Positions 53,173 to 62,445 of a stretch of 64,000 nt of DNA are shown piece after piece. The position numbers and the translations under genes were made by a program. The stretch lies in the NCBI RefSeq assembly GCF_005502275.1, contig NZ_SWLZ01000022.1, positions 1 to 64,000 on the forward strand. The letters are read 5' to 3'. How positions within the stretch are numbered: position 1 is the stretch's first letter; the number at the start of each line of letters is the position of its first letter. The notes under the pieces are model-generated. The model ran no database searches and had not been told where the DNA came from. It saw only the letters and a program-made list of their open reading frames with translations. Source of the stretch: Robertmurraya siralis (GTDB taxonomy: Bacteria > Bacillota > Bacilli > Bacillales > Cytobacillaceae).

Positions 53173-54144
53173 ATGGAAACAAATAAACCGTATCGTGTAT
53201 TACTGTACTATATGTACGTCCCTATTGAAGATCCAGAGGAATTCGCAGCTGAACACTTAGCCTTTTGTAAGGAATTAGGTTTAAAAGGAAGAATCCTTGT
53301 TGCTGCTGAAGGAATCAATGGAACAGTGTCTGGTACAGTTGAGCAAACAGAGCAATATATGAAGAAAATGAATGATGACCCTCGATTTGCGGAGATGGTT
53401 TTTAAAATAGATGAAGCAGATGGGCATGCTTTTAAAAAAATGCATGTACGTCCTCGTAAAGAATTGGTCACTCTTCGATTAGAGGATGATATTAATCCGA
53501 ATGAATTGACTGGCAAGTATTTAAGTCCAAAGGAATTTTATCAAGCAATGCAGGACCCGAATACAGTTGTAATCGATGCTCGAAATGATTATGAGTATGA
53601 TCTCGGGCATTTTAAAGGAGCTGTACGTCCGGATATTAAGGCATTCCGCGAGCTGCCAAATTGGATACGTGAGAACAAAGAAAACTTCGAAGGGAAAAAG
53701 GTTTTGACGTACTGTACAGGGGGAATTCGCTGTGAAAAGTTTTCAGGTTGGCTTGTGAAAGAAGGTTTTGAGGATGTAGGGCAGCTACATGGTGGGATTG
53801 TCACATACGGCAAGGACCCGGAAGTAAAAGGACAATTGTGGGATGGTCAATTATATGTATTTGATGAGCGCATTAGTGTTCCTGTTAACCGGGTAGAGCA
53901 TGTTATCGTCGGCCGTGATCATTTTACAGGTGAGCCTTGTGAGCGCTATGTCAATTGTGCAAATCCTGAATGTAATGATAAAATTTTGTGTTCGGAGGAA
54001 AATGAACATAAATATATGCGCAGCTGCTCACATGAATGTCGTGTTCATCCAAGAAATCGTTATGTTGTCGAGCATGGTTTAACGGACGAGCAAGTCGCAG
54101 AACGGTTAAGTAAATTAGAGGAAGCTTCTGAGGCTGTAAATTAA
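53173..54144 (+). CDS. trhO: tRNA uridine(34) hydroxylase TrhO, rhodanese-related
   Basis: 323-residue enzyme of the UPF0176/TrhO family (YbfQ of B. subtilis), which makes 5-hydroxyuridine at wobble position 34 of some tRNAs, using oxygen. An N-terminal acylphosphatase-like domain ([15 protein letters not shown], residues about 45-60) is followed by a rhodanese domain with the catalytic Cys in [12 protein letters not shown] (about residue 180), and a C-terminal Cys cluster ([26 protein letters not shown]). Complete and of normal length. AAAGGTGATAAATA precedes the ATG. Confidence 0.95.
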   Translation: METNKPYRVLLYYMYVPIEDPEEFAAEHLAFCKELGLKGRILVAAEGINGTVSGTVEQTEQYMKKMNDDPRFAEMVFKIDEADGHAFKKMHVRPRKELVTLRLEDDINPNELTGKYLSPKEFYQAMQDPNTVVIDARNDYEYDLGHFKGAVRPDIKAFRELPNWIRENKENFEGKKVLTYCTGGIRCEKFSGWLVKEGFEDVGQLHGGIVTYGKDPEVKGQLWDGQLYVFDERISVPVNRVEHVIVGRDHFTGEPCERYVNCANPECNDKILCSEENEHKYMRSCSHECRVHPRNRYVVEHGLTDEQVAERLSKLEEASEAVN

Positions 54145-54234
54145 TAAAGACTCTCTCTGCTTTATTTGAGTCATTTTCGTTTATATGCTGAAATATACTC
54201 AGAACATAAAAAATAGGGAAAGCGATGAGGTGAA

Positions 54235-54528
54235 ATGATGAATTTTCATGTTAGCAAAGAAGCTGCTCAATGGTTTAAGGAAGAAATGGATTTACAGGCT
54301 GGAGATTTTGTGCAGTTTTATGTAAAGCTTTATGGCGGCATTCCTACCGTTCATCCCAATTATTCATTAGGAATATCTTTTGGCAAAGAAGGCACTGTGG
54401 CGATTAAGGATGAAGTTGAAGGAATCACATTTTACTTCAATGATAAAGATGAATGGTTTTTAGACGATTACGTTTTAAATATCGAAGCAAAAAATGAAGA
54501 TGTTGAATATATTTTTACCCCTAAATAA
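54235..54528 (+). CDS. yneR: HesB/YneR-like protein
   Basis: 97-residue protein of the HesB/IscA fold group, YneR branch. FHVSKEAAQWFKEEMDLQAGDFVQFYVKLYGG is the typical start. None of the three Cys that hold Fe-S clusters in IscA/SufA are present, so it is not an A-type carrier; function unknown. GATGAGGTGAA is directly upstream of ATGATG, so the second ATG (54238) may be used. Confidence 0.88.
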   Translation: MMNFHVSKEAAQWFKEEMDLQAGDFVQFYVKLYGGIPTVHPNYSLGISFGKEGTVAIKDEVEGITFYFNDKDEWFLDDYVLNIEAKNEDVEYIFTPK

Positions 54529-54609
54529 GACGAGGGGAACTGTTCAAAAAAATTTACGTCTTCGTTTTCGAAAGACGGTGCAAAATTTAACTTTTGTGAT
54601 ATGAGCTTG

Positions 54610-55110
54610 GCGGCTCTTTACACAGTGTTCATGAGGGCAAAGAACGGTGGATTCGCACAAAACTTGTCCTCATAGAGTGTTCATGAGCACAGAGAACGCC
54701 AAAAAAGAGTACCTCGTGTCCGCATAAAGGTCTCATGAGGACAAAGAACGCCAAAAAAGAGTCAACTCGTGTCCGCATGAAGGTCTCATGAGGACAGAGA
54801 ACGCGAAAACGAGGCCAATCGTGTCCGCATGAAGGTCTCATGAGGACAGAGAAAGTCCAAAAAGAGTACCCACGTGTCCGCATGAAGGGTTCATGAGGAC
54901 AGAGAATGCCAAAAAAGAGTACCTCGTGTCCGTATGAAGGTCTCATGAGGACAAAGAAAGCCAAAAAAGAGTCAACTCGTGTCCGCATGAAGGTCTCATG
55001 AGGACAGAGAAAGCGAAAACGTGGCCAATCGTGTCCGCATAAAAGCCCCATGAGGACAAAGATCGCCAAAACGAAGCAAAACGTGTCCTCATAGAGTGTT
55101 ATCGTGGTTC
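54610..55110. repeat. 52-bp hairpin tandem array, copy 3, with 210-bp super-repeat
   Basis: TGTCC cores start at 54665, 54717, 54770, 54822, 54875, 54927, 54980, 55032 and 55084 (52 and 53 bases, mostly alternating). Linkers cycle: ACCTCG, TCAACTCG, CCAATCG, then a variable one, and again ACCTCG, TCAACTCG, CCAATCG, giving a 210-bp higher-order repeat. Linkers CCAATCG and AACTCG also occur in the array at 38.4 kb. Confidence 0.9.
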
Positions 55111-55164
55111 CAGGAGAAAGAATAAATTCTTGCCCTGCATCACACTAATGCTCATTGTACGGCT

Positions 55165-55225
55165 TTGATAAGGCACCTGTCGAGTTTTTGGTGGCACTAG
55201 TCATAGTAAGTAGTAGTGCCTGTCA
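55165..55225. repeat. GGCACTA inverted repeats
   Basis: GGCACTA-N14-TAGTGCC (55191-55218) next to GGCACCTGTC (55172-55181); resembles small palindromic repeats seen between Bacillus genes. Confidence 0.4.
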
Positions 55226-55246
55226 GCTACTCTTAACGTAGTCATA

Positions 55247-55297
55247 AAAAAGGAAGTGGAGAAAAACGAACTATTTTTCTCCACTTCCTTTTTTATG
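55247..55297. terminator. Perfect bidirectional terminator hairpin
   Basis: AAAAAAGGAAGTGGAGAAAA pairs with TTTTCTCCACTTCCTTTTTT across a short loop. Confidence 0.85.
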
Positions 55298-55409
55298 ATT
55301 TATCGAACTGCCCTTTTTCATCTTAAGGGATTTTTGTGAGGACGATCACATAGCTTAGGACATGTTAGAATGTATACTAGAGTTATGTTGTGGATTAAGG
55401 AGTCATTCT

Positions 55410-56147
55410 ATGTATCAATTTTTTAGTGAAATTAGTAATCTCATATCTCGTCCACTAATTAATATAGGCCTGCAGACAATGAGCATCCCGGTGCTCTCCG
55501 CATTTATACTAGGGATTGTCGGTGCTGTTGCTCCGTGCCAATTTACAGGGAATTTAGGGGCGATTACCGTTTATGGTAATCAATCCTTGCAGCGAAGTGT
55601 GGCATGGCAAGGTGTCTTCTTTTTTATTTTAGGAAAAATTGCGGTTTTTTCTGGTCTTGGTCTTCTCATCTGGTTTGTGGGGAATGAAGTAAAAGAGACG
55701 TTAATGCTCTATTTTCCTTGGATTCGGAAGGTTGTCGGTCCGATTCTAATAATCATCGGTCTCTTTATGCTCGGTTTCATTACCTTTTCAAAGGCAATCT
55801 CATTCAGTATTTTTCCAGAAAAATTCAAGGCCAAAGGAAATCTTGGCGCCTTTTTAATGGGCGCTAGCTTTACTTTAGGCTTTTGTCCGACGATGTTTAC
55901 ACTCTTTTTTGTTACACTGATGCCAATGGCAACAGCGGTTCCATATGGTGCTATTTTACCTGTGTTTTTTGCTATAGGGACATCTCTTCCCGTGTTGCTC
56001 GCGATTTTTTTCATTTGGTACTTTGAATTAGGTGGTAAATTCGTGAAAAAAAGTGGGAGAAAGATAGGCGCAGTTGTGCAAAAAATAGCAGGGGGGCTGC
56101 TTCTTGTTTTAGGTATACTTGATACGATTACATATTGGGGATATTAA
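55410..56147 (+). CDS. CcdA/DsbD-like transmembrane thiol transporter
   Basis: 245-residue protein with six transmembrane helices of the CcdA/DsbD beta-domain family, which moves reducing equivalents across the membrane. The two conserved Cys are in VGAVAPCQFTGN (helix 1) and TLGFCPTMF (helix 4). A paralogue of the cytochrome-c maturation protein; the partner is unknown (copper or thiol homeostasis are options). Start at 55410 after AAGGAGTCATTCT. Terminator follows at once. Confidence 0.87.
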   Translation: MYQFFSEISNLISRPLINIGLQTMSIPVLSAFILGIVGAVAPCQFTGNLGAITVYGNQSLQRSVAWQGVFFFILGKIAVFSGLGLLIWFVGNEVKETLMLYFPWIRKVVGPILIIIGLFMLGFITFSKAISFSIFPEKFKAKGNLGAFLMGASFTLGFCPTMFTLFFVTLMPMATAVPYGAILPVFFAIGTSLPVLLAIFFIWYFELGGKFVKKSGRKIGAVVQKIAGGLLLVLGILDTITYWGY

Positions 56148-56150
56148 TGC

Positions 56151-56175
56151 AACCGTTAACGGTTGTTTTTTTTGC
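56151..56175 (+). terminator. Rho-independent terminator
   Basis: CAACCGTTAACGGTTG palindrome followed by TTTTTTTT. Confidence 0.85.
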
Positions 56176-56461
56176 GAAAGGGAAACTCGTAATATCCGAA
56201 TGAAGAATCGTTGCCACGAACGCGGAAATGTTTCTAACTCATCCAAAACTCCTTCACCTTCTTTTCAATTTGGCAAAATTCTCAAAAAGATTCTTTAAAC
56301 AAAACATTTGTTCATAAAGTTTTCAAATTTTGATCAGAAAAAAGTGAAAACTATTTCCCAAAATCACATTAATTATAATATACTATATATTAATAAGTAT
56401 AACATATATTAAGATTACCAATGAAATAGAGTATAATATTTAACGCTAGAGGGTGGTGGAA
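56176..56461. other. Intergenic region upstream of ccpN
   Basis: AT-rich, with repeated TATATTAA/TTAATATA motifs (56370-56420) near the likely ccpN promoter. No gene. Confidence 0.4.
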
Positions 56462-57100
56462 TTGATTAAATTAACGAAGCGTCAAGAAGAAATTCTGCAG
56501 ATTGTTAAAAAGGAAGGTCCGATTTCTGGGAAGGAAATTGCTGACAAATTGTCATTGAAAAGAGCAACCCTTAGGCCGGATTTGGCCATTTTAACAATGG
56601 CTGGCAATTTAGAAGCAAGAACGAAAGTGGGTTATACGTATAAGGAAGGGGCAAGTGCAGTACCTTTTATGACAATCTCAGAACAATTTGTTAGGGAGTA
56701 TAAAGGTCATCCTGTTGTCGTCCGAAATTCCTCGTCTGTTTATGATGCCATCGTACAAATTTTCTTAAAAGATGTAGGGGCTATATATGTTGTTAATGAT
56801 GACAATCATCTTGTTGGCGTGATCTCAAGAAAGGACCTTTTAAGGGCAAGTATGGGAACGCAGGATCTTCGCGATATTCCTGTGAATGTCATCATGACGA
56901 GGATGCCTAATATTATCACAATTAAACTGGAGGATACGCTCCATACAGCAGCCAAAAGAATGATCGAGCATCATATTGATTCCTTGCCTGTTGTTCAAGA
57001 AATCAACAAGGTAAGTCATACATATAAAGTGGTTGGACGTATTACGAAGACAACCATTGCGAAGGCGTATATGGAGTTAAGCAAATGTTATACGGTATAG
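56462..57100 (+). CDS. ccpN: Transcriptional regulator CcpN
   Basis: About 212 residues. N-terminal winged helix (TKRQEEILQIVKKEGPISGKEIADKLSLKRATLRPDLAILTMAGNLEA) followed by two CBS domains (about residues 75-135 and 140-205), which sense adenine nucleotides in the B. subtilis homologue. CcpN represses gluconeogenic genes gapB and pckA during growth on glucose. Start TTG 56462 with AGAGGGTGG upstream; GTG codons at 56453 and 56456 lie within that site. First of ccpN-PDRP-ppdK. Confidence 0.95.
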   Translation: MIKLTKRQEEILQIVKKEGPISGKEIADKLSLKRATLRPDLAILTMAGNLEARTKVGYTYKEGASAVPFMTISEQFVREYKGHPVVVRNSSSVYDAIVQIFLKDVGAIYVVNDDNHLVGVISRKDLLRASMGTQDLRDIPVNVIMTRMPNIITIKLEDTLHTAAKRMIEHHIDSLPVVQEINKVSHTYKVVGRITKTTIAKAYMELSKCYTV

Positions 57101-57113
57101 GAGTGAAGCCATT

Positions 57114-57917
57114 TTGGAAGAGAAAGAAACGGTATTTGTCGTATCAGACTCCGTTGGCGAGACCGCTGATTTAGTTGTTAAAGCCGTTGCAACCCAATTT
57201 AATGGAGGTTTTGTGGAGTTAAGGAAAAATGCATTTGTGGAGAATTACGAGGATATAGAAGATATCCTGCTGATGGCGAAGCAGGTTCCATCGCTTATCG
57301 CTTATACCATTGTGATTCCAAAGCTCAAAAGCTATTTAGATCGGCGGGCAAAGGAAGAAAATTTAGCAGCTATTGATCTACTAAGTCCGCTAATGGATGC
57401 ATTTAGTCGAACATTTAATAAAAGTCCAAAGTATCAGCCAAAACTTATGAGACAGCTCGATGAATCTTACTTCAGAAAAATTGAGGCGATTGAATTTGCC
57501 GTAAAGTACGATGACGGGAGAGATCCGCGCGGACTATTGCATGCTGATATTGTCCTAGTGGGAGTCTCGCGAACCTCAAAAACACCGCTTTCGATGTATT
57601 TGGCTCATAAACGTTATAAGGTTGCCAATGTTCCACTTGTACCAGAGGTGGCACCGCCGGATGAACTTTATCAAATATCACGCAATAAATGCGTCGGTCT
57701 TATTATCAGTCCTGATAAATTAAATTCCATTCGCAAGGAGCGGTTGAAGAACCTTGGATTAACTTCTCAAGCAAACTATGCAAGCTTTGAACGGATATTA
57801 GAGGAATTGGATTATGCTGATAAAATCATGAGACGTCTTGGATGTCCGGTTATTAATGTGTCTGATAAGGCGATTGAAGAAACGGCCGACTATATTTTAA
57901 ATACGCTCAAAAAATAG
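57114..57917 (+). CDS. Pyruvate, phosphate dikinase regulatory protein (PDRP, YqfL)
   Basis: 267-residue bifunctional ADP-dependent kinase/Pi-dependent pyrophosphorylase that switches PPDK off and on by phosphorylating a Thr beside its catalytic His. The nucleotide-binding motif GVSRTSKTPLSMYLA is near residue 149; DSVGETADLV starts the protein. Start TTG at 57114 with GGAGTG 9 bases upstream. It lies between ccpN and its substrate gene ppdK, so its role here is clear. Confidence 0.95.
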   Translation: MEEKETVFVVSDSVGETADLVVKAVATQFNGGFVELRKNAFVENYEDIEDILLMAKQVPSLIAYTIVIPKLKSYLDRRAKEENLAAIDLLSPLMDAFSRTFNKSPKYQPKLMRQLDESYFRKIEAIEFAVKYDDGRDPRGLLHADIVLVGVSRTSKTPLSMYLAHKRYKVANVPLVPEVAPPDELYQISRNKCVGLIISPDKLNSIRKERLKNLGLTSQANYASFERILEELDYADKIMRRLGCPVINVSDKAIEETADYILNTLKK

Positions 57918-57948
57918 CCAAATATGAACTCATAAGAGAGGAGTATGA

Positions 57949-60621
57949 ATGATGAAGAAATTTGTCTACATGTTTGATGAAGGAAATAGTCTGATGAAAG
58001 AATTATTAGGAGGAAAGGGAGCCAATCTTGCTGAAATGACAGCAATCGGGCTGCCGGTCCCATTTGGTTTTACAATATCTACGGAAAGCTGTAACGCCTA
58101 TTATGATGCAGGGAAAAAAGTCTCTTCTGAAATTGAGGAACAAATTTTCACCTGCCTACAGATGCTTGAGGAAAAGACAGGAAAAATACTCGGCGATCCT
58201 GCAAATCCATTGCTTGTTTCCGTTCGTTCTGGAGCAGTTTTTTCCATGCCTGGGATGATGGATACAATTTTAAACTTAGGAATGAATGATGAAACGGTTA
58301 AAGGGCTGGCAAGACTTACGAAAAATCCACGATTTGCTTATGACTCTTATCGCCGCTTTATTCAAATGTTTTCTGATGTTGTACTTGATGTTGATACTTT
58401 TTTCTTTGAACAGCTTCTTGAGGAATACCGTGAAGACCACGGATACTCACATGATCCGGAACTATCGGCGGAAGATTGGCAGATGGTGATTGCTGGCTAT
58501 AAAAAAATTGTGAAAGAGCGTACAAGAAAGGAGTTTCCACAAAACCCTAAAGAACAGCTATTGCTATCGATTAAAGCAGTATTTGATTCATGGAATAATC
58601 AGCGGGCAATTGTCTATCGCCGATTAAATAAAATTCCTGATCATCTAGGAACAGCCGTCAATATTCAAAGCATGGTGTTTGGAAACATGGGAAATGATTC
58701 AGGGACAGGGGTTGCTTTTACAAGAAATCCATCAACAGGAGAACATACATTATATGGTGAATACTTAATCAATGCTCAAGGAGAGGACGTTGTTGCTGGA
58801 ATTCGCACACCACAACCGATCTTGACGTTAGAAAAGGAAATGCCTGATGTCTTTAAACAATTCTCTGAAACTTGTCAGCTATTAGAAAATCATTACAAAG
58901 ATATGCAAGACATTGAATTTACGGTTGAAAGAGGCAAGCTTTTCATTTTACAAACAAGAACAGGCAAACGCACAGCTCAAGCAGCAATCCGCATTGCCGT
59001 AGAAATGGTTGAAGAAGGCGTGATTGATAAAAAAACGGCTCTGCTCCGCGTCGATCCGGATCAGTTGAATCAACTGCTTCACCGCCGTATAGATGAATCA
59101 GTTACTCGCAAAATTTTAACAAAGGGGCTGCCAGCTTCACCAGGGGCAGCTAGTGGTCAAGTGGTCTTTGATGCAGACGAGGCTGAAATATTGGGAAATG
59201 AAGGGAAAAAGGTCATCCTTATTCGGCCAGAAACGACTCCTGACGATATCCATGGTATTGTTGCGGCACAAGCTGTCGTAACGAGTCGTGGTGGAATGAC
59301 GAGCCATGCCGCAGTGGTTGCAAGAGGAATGGGGAAGGCATGTATTTGTGGCTGTGAGGCACTAAAAATTGACCTGAAGGCAAAGCAAATGTCCATTGGA
59401 GACACCGTTATCCGCGAAGGTGAAGTGCTAACGATTGATGGTGCAACGGGTGAAGTGATGATCGGAGAAATTCCGATGATTGAACCGCAGCTCTCAGAGG
59501 AATTCCTTCTCCTTTTGCAATGGGCTGATGAGGCAAGGAAACTTGGAGTAAGAGCAAATGCTGATAATCCAGAGGATGCGAAAAAAGCATTTGAATTCGG
59601 TGCTGGTGGAATTGGTTTATGCCGCACAGAGCATATGTTTATGGATGCGAAAAGGGTGCCGATAGTTCAAAAAATGATATTGGCAGATAACTTCGCTGAG
59701 CGGAAGGAAGCGTTAAATGAACTACTTCCCATGCAGCAAGCGGATTTCGAGGGCATTTTTGAGGCGATGCAAGGCTTCCCGGTAACGATTAGACTTCTAG
59801 ATCCGCCGTTACATGAGTTTTTACCGGACAAAGAAGAATTGTTGGTAGAAGTAACAAAGCTTCAAATTTTAACTCCTGATGCACCCGAATTAGCTGAAAA
59901 AGAATTATTGTTGAAGAAGGTACATCAATTAGCTGAGTTTAATCCGATGCTTGGAGCTAGAGGCTGCAGATTAGGAATGATTCATCCAGAAATTTATGAA
60001 ATGCAGGCAAAAGCAATTTTTTATGCGATTGCAAGTGTTGAAGATCAAGGGATTGCTGTTAAGCCGGAGATTATGATCCCGCTAGTGGGGCATGTTAATG
60101 AACTGAAGCAAATGCGTCAACTTGTTATCGACGCAGCTTCACTGGTTCAAGAGGAAACGGGAAAGAGCTTCGACTATTTAATTGGTACAATGATCGAAAT
60201 CCCTCGTGCCGCTCTTACTGCTGATGAAATTGCCGAAGAGGCTGACTTTTTCTCGTTTGGAACAAATGATTTGACGCAAACAACCTTTGGCTTTAGCCGC
60301 GATGATGCAGAGGGCAAATTCCTACAAGCTTATATTGAAAACAAGGTTCTTCCAGAAAATCCTTTCGCAGTGTTGGATTGCGGGGGAGTTGGAAAGCTTG
60401 TTGAAACAGGCGTCAAGCTTGGAAGAGCAACAAAGCCTTGGTTGAAAACAGGAATTTGTGGTGAACATGGCGGCGAGAAAAACTCGATCGAATTTTGTTA
60501 TGAGACTGGATTGGATTATGTTAGTTGTTCACCATATCGTGTACCAGTGGCCCGACTGGCTGCAGCACAGGCAACAATTCGCAAGCAGCTTCAAGAGAAA
60601 TCACTACAAGTTCAGGTATAA
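57949..60621 (+). CDS. ppdK: Pyruvate, phosphate dikinase
   Basis: 890-residue enzyme interconverting pyruvate, ATP and Pi with PEP, AMP and PPi. Order of domains is standard: nucleotide-binding N-terminus (GGKGANLAEMTAIGLPVPFGF), swivelling His domain with catalytic His in TSRGGMTSHAAVVARGMGK (the neighbouring Thr is the PDRP target), and a PEP-binding TIM barrel (GTNDLTQTTFGFSRDD; catalytic Cys in TGICGEHGG). Complete, normal length. ATG at 57952 is also possible. AGAGAGGAGTATGA upstream. Last gene of ccpN-PDRP-ppdK. Confidence 0.97.
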   Translation: MMKKFVYMFDEGNSLMKELLGGKGANLAEMTAIGLPVPFGFTISTESCNAYYDAGKKVSSEIEEQIFTCLQMLEEKTGKILGDPANPLLVSVRSGAVFSMPGMMDTILNLGMNDETVKGLARLTKNPRFAYDSYRRFIQMFSDVVLDVDTFFFEQLLEEYREDHGYSHDPELSAEDWQMVIAGYKKIVKERTRKEFPQNPKEQLLLSIKAVFDSWNNQRAIVYRRLNKIPDHLGTAVNIQSMVFGNMGNDSGTGVAFTRNPSTGEHTLYGEYLINAQGEDVVAGIRTPQPILTLEKEMPDVFKQFSETCQLLENHYKDMQDIEFTVERGKLFILQTRTGKRTAQAAIRIAVEMVEEGVIDKKTALLRVDPDQLNQLLHRRIDESVTRKILTKGLPASPGAASGQVVFDADEAEILGNEGKKVILIRPETTPDDIHGIVAAQAVVTSRGGMTSHAAVVARGMGKACICGCEALKIDLKAKQMSIGDTVIREGEVLTIDGATGEVMIGEIPMIEPQLSEEFLLLLQWADEARKLGVRANADNPEDAKKAFEFGAGGIGLCRTEHMFMDAKRVPIVQKMILADNFAERKEALNELLPMQQADFEGIFEAMQGFPVTIRLLDPPLHEFLPDKEELLVEVTKLQILTPDAPELAEKELLLKKVHQLAEFNPMLGARGCRLGMIHPEIYEMQAKAIFYAIASVEDQGIAVKPEIMIPLVGHVNELKQMRQLVIDAASLVQEETGKSFDYLIGTMIEIPRAALTADEIAEEADFFSFGTNDLTQTTFGFSRDDAEGKFLQAYIENKVLPENPFAVLDCGGVGKLVETGVKLGRATKPWLKTGICGEHGGEKNSIEFCYETGLDYVSCSPYRVPVARLAAAQATIRKQLQEKSLQVQV

Positions 60622-60625
60622 TTAG

Positions 60626-60657
60626 AAAAGCTAGCTTCTTAGTTGAAGCTAGTTTTA
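60626..60657 (+). terminator. Rho-independent terminator of ppdK
   Basis: AAAAGCTAGCTTC pairs with GAAGCTAGTTTT across TTAGTT. Confidence 0.8.
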
Positions 60658-60717
60658 TTGTGTAAATATAGTTAGTATACAAATTATATTTACACAAATA
60701 AAATCTGAAGCTATAAT
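60658..60717 (+). promoter_or_regulatory. MarR operator palindrome and promoter
   Basis: Perfect 13-base arms TTGTGTAAATATA (60658-60670) and TATATTTACACAA (60685-60697) with a 14-base centre. TTTACA (60689-60694) and TATAAT (60712-60717) are 17 bases apart, so the right arm overlaps the -35. Likely autoregulatory site of the next gene. Confidence 0.8.
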
Positions 60718-60748
60718 AAAAATTATGGCTATGAGGAGTGGATTTTTT

Positions 60749-61222
60749 ATGTCAATGGATAAATCTATTGGGTCTGCATCCGTTCGGTTAAGTAAAAAAA
60801 TGACGCGGATTGTGAACCTTTATTTAAGGTCCTATCATCTTACGACAGAACAATGGGTCGTTTTAAGAGCGCTTCATGAAATAGATGGCATCACGCAAAA
60901 AGAGCTCTCACATAGAACGGATAAGGATCAAGCAACCTTGACAAAAATTCTCGATTTGGTAGAGAAGAGAAAAGCGGTTATAAGAGTGGCAAATCCTGCA
61001 GATCGCCGCTCCTTTTTGATTAAAATTACTGAACAAGGAAGGGCATTGGTTGAAGAGTTAACACCCTATATTGAAGAAATTTTTATAAGGATGGTCGCAG
61101 GAATTAAGCCGGAGAAGCTGGAAGCCTATCAAGAAGTATTGGGGTTATTGGAAAGTAATATTGAGCAACTGCTTGAGCAGACAGATTTAGAGAGAAGGAA
61201 TAAAAGTGAGAGGAACATCTAG
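60749..61222 (+). CDS. MarR family transcriptional regulator
   Basis: 157-residue winged-helix repressor. LTTEQWVVLRALHEIDGITQKELSHRTDKDQATLTKILDLVEKRKAVIRVANPADRRSFLIKITEQG is the MarR core with the DRR wing. Start at 60749 is chosen for AGGAG 10 bases upstream; an ATG at 60725 is in frame. It overlaps the MFS gene by 17 bases and probably represses both through the palindrome, lifting repression when a toxic ligand binds. Confidence 0.92.
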   Translation: MSMDKSIGSASVRLSKKMTRIVNLYLRSYHLTTEQWVVLRALHEIDGITQKELSHRTDKDQATLTKILDLVEKRKAVIRVANPADRRSFLIKITEQGRALVEELTPYIEEIFIRMVAGIKPEKLEAYQEVLGLLESNIEQLLEQTDLERRNKSERNI

Positions 61223-62402
61223 GTTATGGACAGGACGTTATATTCTGATTTTATTAATGGCATTCTTCTTTTTCCTCGGTATTCAAATTTTAACGGCGGG
61301 TTTTCCTGCCTATATTACGGATTTAAAAGAAAGCCCGACAGAGGGCGGATTGATGACAACAGTGTTTATGCTGTCAGCCATTATTACAAGGCCTTTGCTC
61401 GGCTATTTTATGCACAAAGTGAAGTTAGCGCTGTTAAACGCTTTAGCGCTTATTCTTGTGGCGTTATCAATTGGAGCCAGCATTGGGCAGGATTCACTGA
61501 TTTTATTATTATGCTTGCGGAGTATACACGGAGTTGGATTTGGAATTCTTTCAACAGTGTTTGCAACAATGGCAACCAATATTATTCCCACAAAAAAACT
61601 AGGTGAAGGCATCGGGTATTACGGGATGGCTACAAGCATAGGTACAAGCATCGCCCCAATGATTGCCTTGTCACTTCTGCAATTGGCCTCCTATTATTAT
61701 ATGATCGTATTCACGATGGGCTTAACGCTCGTTACTCTGGTAATCTCGTTATTTATTAAAACTCCACAGCAGAGTGCTTCTTTGCCCGTAAACGAAAGAA
61801 AAATGACCTTTCAAGAATCTCTTTTCGATAAAGATGCTTTCATTCCTTGCAGTCTTACGATTTTTTTTACGATATCATTAGGCGGTGTCATTAGCTTTAT
61901 GGGAGAGTTGGGCAAGGAGGCCCAAATAGGAAGCTCGGTGCCGTTTTTTTTCTTGGTGTTAACGCTCATGATGGTATTAGTTCGACCACTATCGGGACGA
62001 TTATTTGATCGTTATGGTCATAAAATGATTATATACCCAGGTGTACTAAGCGCAATCGTCGGATTAATTCTGTTAGCGTTCACCGAGCGGACAGAAACCT
62101 TGCTTCTTGCCGGAATATTTTACGGGATCGCTTACGGAGTTATCACCCCAACACTCCAAGCGATTGCGGTAAAAGCTGTCAAAAAGGAAAAACAAGGGAC
62201 GGCAAATGCGATGTATTTTTCGGGAATGGATTTTGGAATTGCGATTGGTTCCATCGGACTCGGGGCAGTAGCTTCAAAGACAAGCTATCACTTCATTTAT
62301 GGTTTTTCGGTTGTTTTCCTAGTCATTCTTTTAATAATTTACACAATTGTTTTATTTAAAAAAAATGCTCAGAATGAAAAATCGATTGCAGAGGCGATGT
62401 AA
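61206..62402 (+). CDS. MFS transporter, drug efflux type
   Basis: 398-residue permease with 12 predicted helices. The motif A-like loop reads GYFMHKVKLALLNAL after helix 2 and GRLFDRYGHKMIIYPG between helices 8 and 9. Start GTG 61206 with AGAGAAGGAAT upstream and overlap with marR argues for coupled expression. Proton-driven efflux of a toxic compound is likely (inference from pairing). Confidence 0.9.
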   Translation: MRGTSRLWTGRYILILLMAFFFFLGIQILTAGFPAYITDLKESPTEGGLMTTVFMLSAIITRPLLGYFMHKVKLALLNALALILVALSIGASIGQDSLILLLCLRSIHGVGFGILSTVFATMATNIIPTKKLGEGIGYYGMATSIGTSIAPMIALSLLQLASYYYMIVFTMGLTLVTLVISLFIKTPQQSASLPVNERKMTFQESLFDKDAFIPCSLTIFFTISLGGVISFMGELGKEAQIGSSVPFFFLVLTLMMVLVRPLSGRLFDRYGHKMIIYPGVLSAIVGLILLAFTERTETLLLAGIFYGIAYGVITPTLQAIAVKAVKKEKQGTANAMYFSGMDFGIAIGSIGLGAVASKTSYHFIYGFSVVFLVILLIIYTIVLFKKNAQNEKSIAEAM

Positions 62403-62407
62403 TATAG

Positions 62408-62445
62408 AATGCTCCACGCTCTTTATTGAGCGGGAGCATTTTATT
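62408..62445. terminator. Bidirectional terminator
   Basis: AATGCTCC.CGCTC pairs with GAGCGGGAGCATT, T-rich on both sides, between convergent genes. Confidence 0.75.

Noticed and set aside
53208-53516. 102-codon minus-strand frame in trhO
   Set aside because: Antisense shadow of a conserved gene.
54235-54528. Fe-S carrier (IscA/SufA) function for the HesB-fold protein
   Set aside because: None of the three cluster-binding Cys are present, so only the YneR branch is called.
54629-55069. 146-codon minus-strand reading frame rich in CPHE and MRT motifs
   Set aside because: It is the translation of the repeat array; two units (105 bases) happen to be a multiple of three, which keeps the frame open. 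No ribosome site or homologue pattern.
59157-59627. 156-codon minus-strand frame inside ppdK
   Set aside because: Antisense shadow of a strongly conserved enzyme gene, Ser/Pro-rich, no ribosome site.
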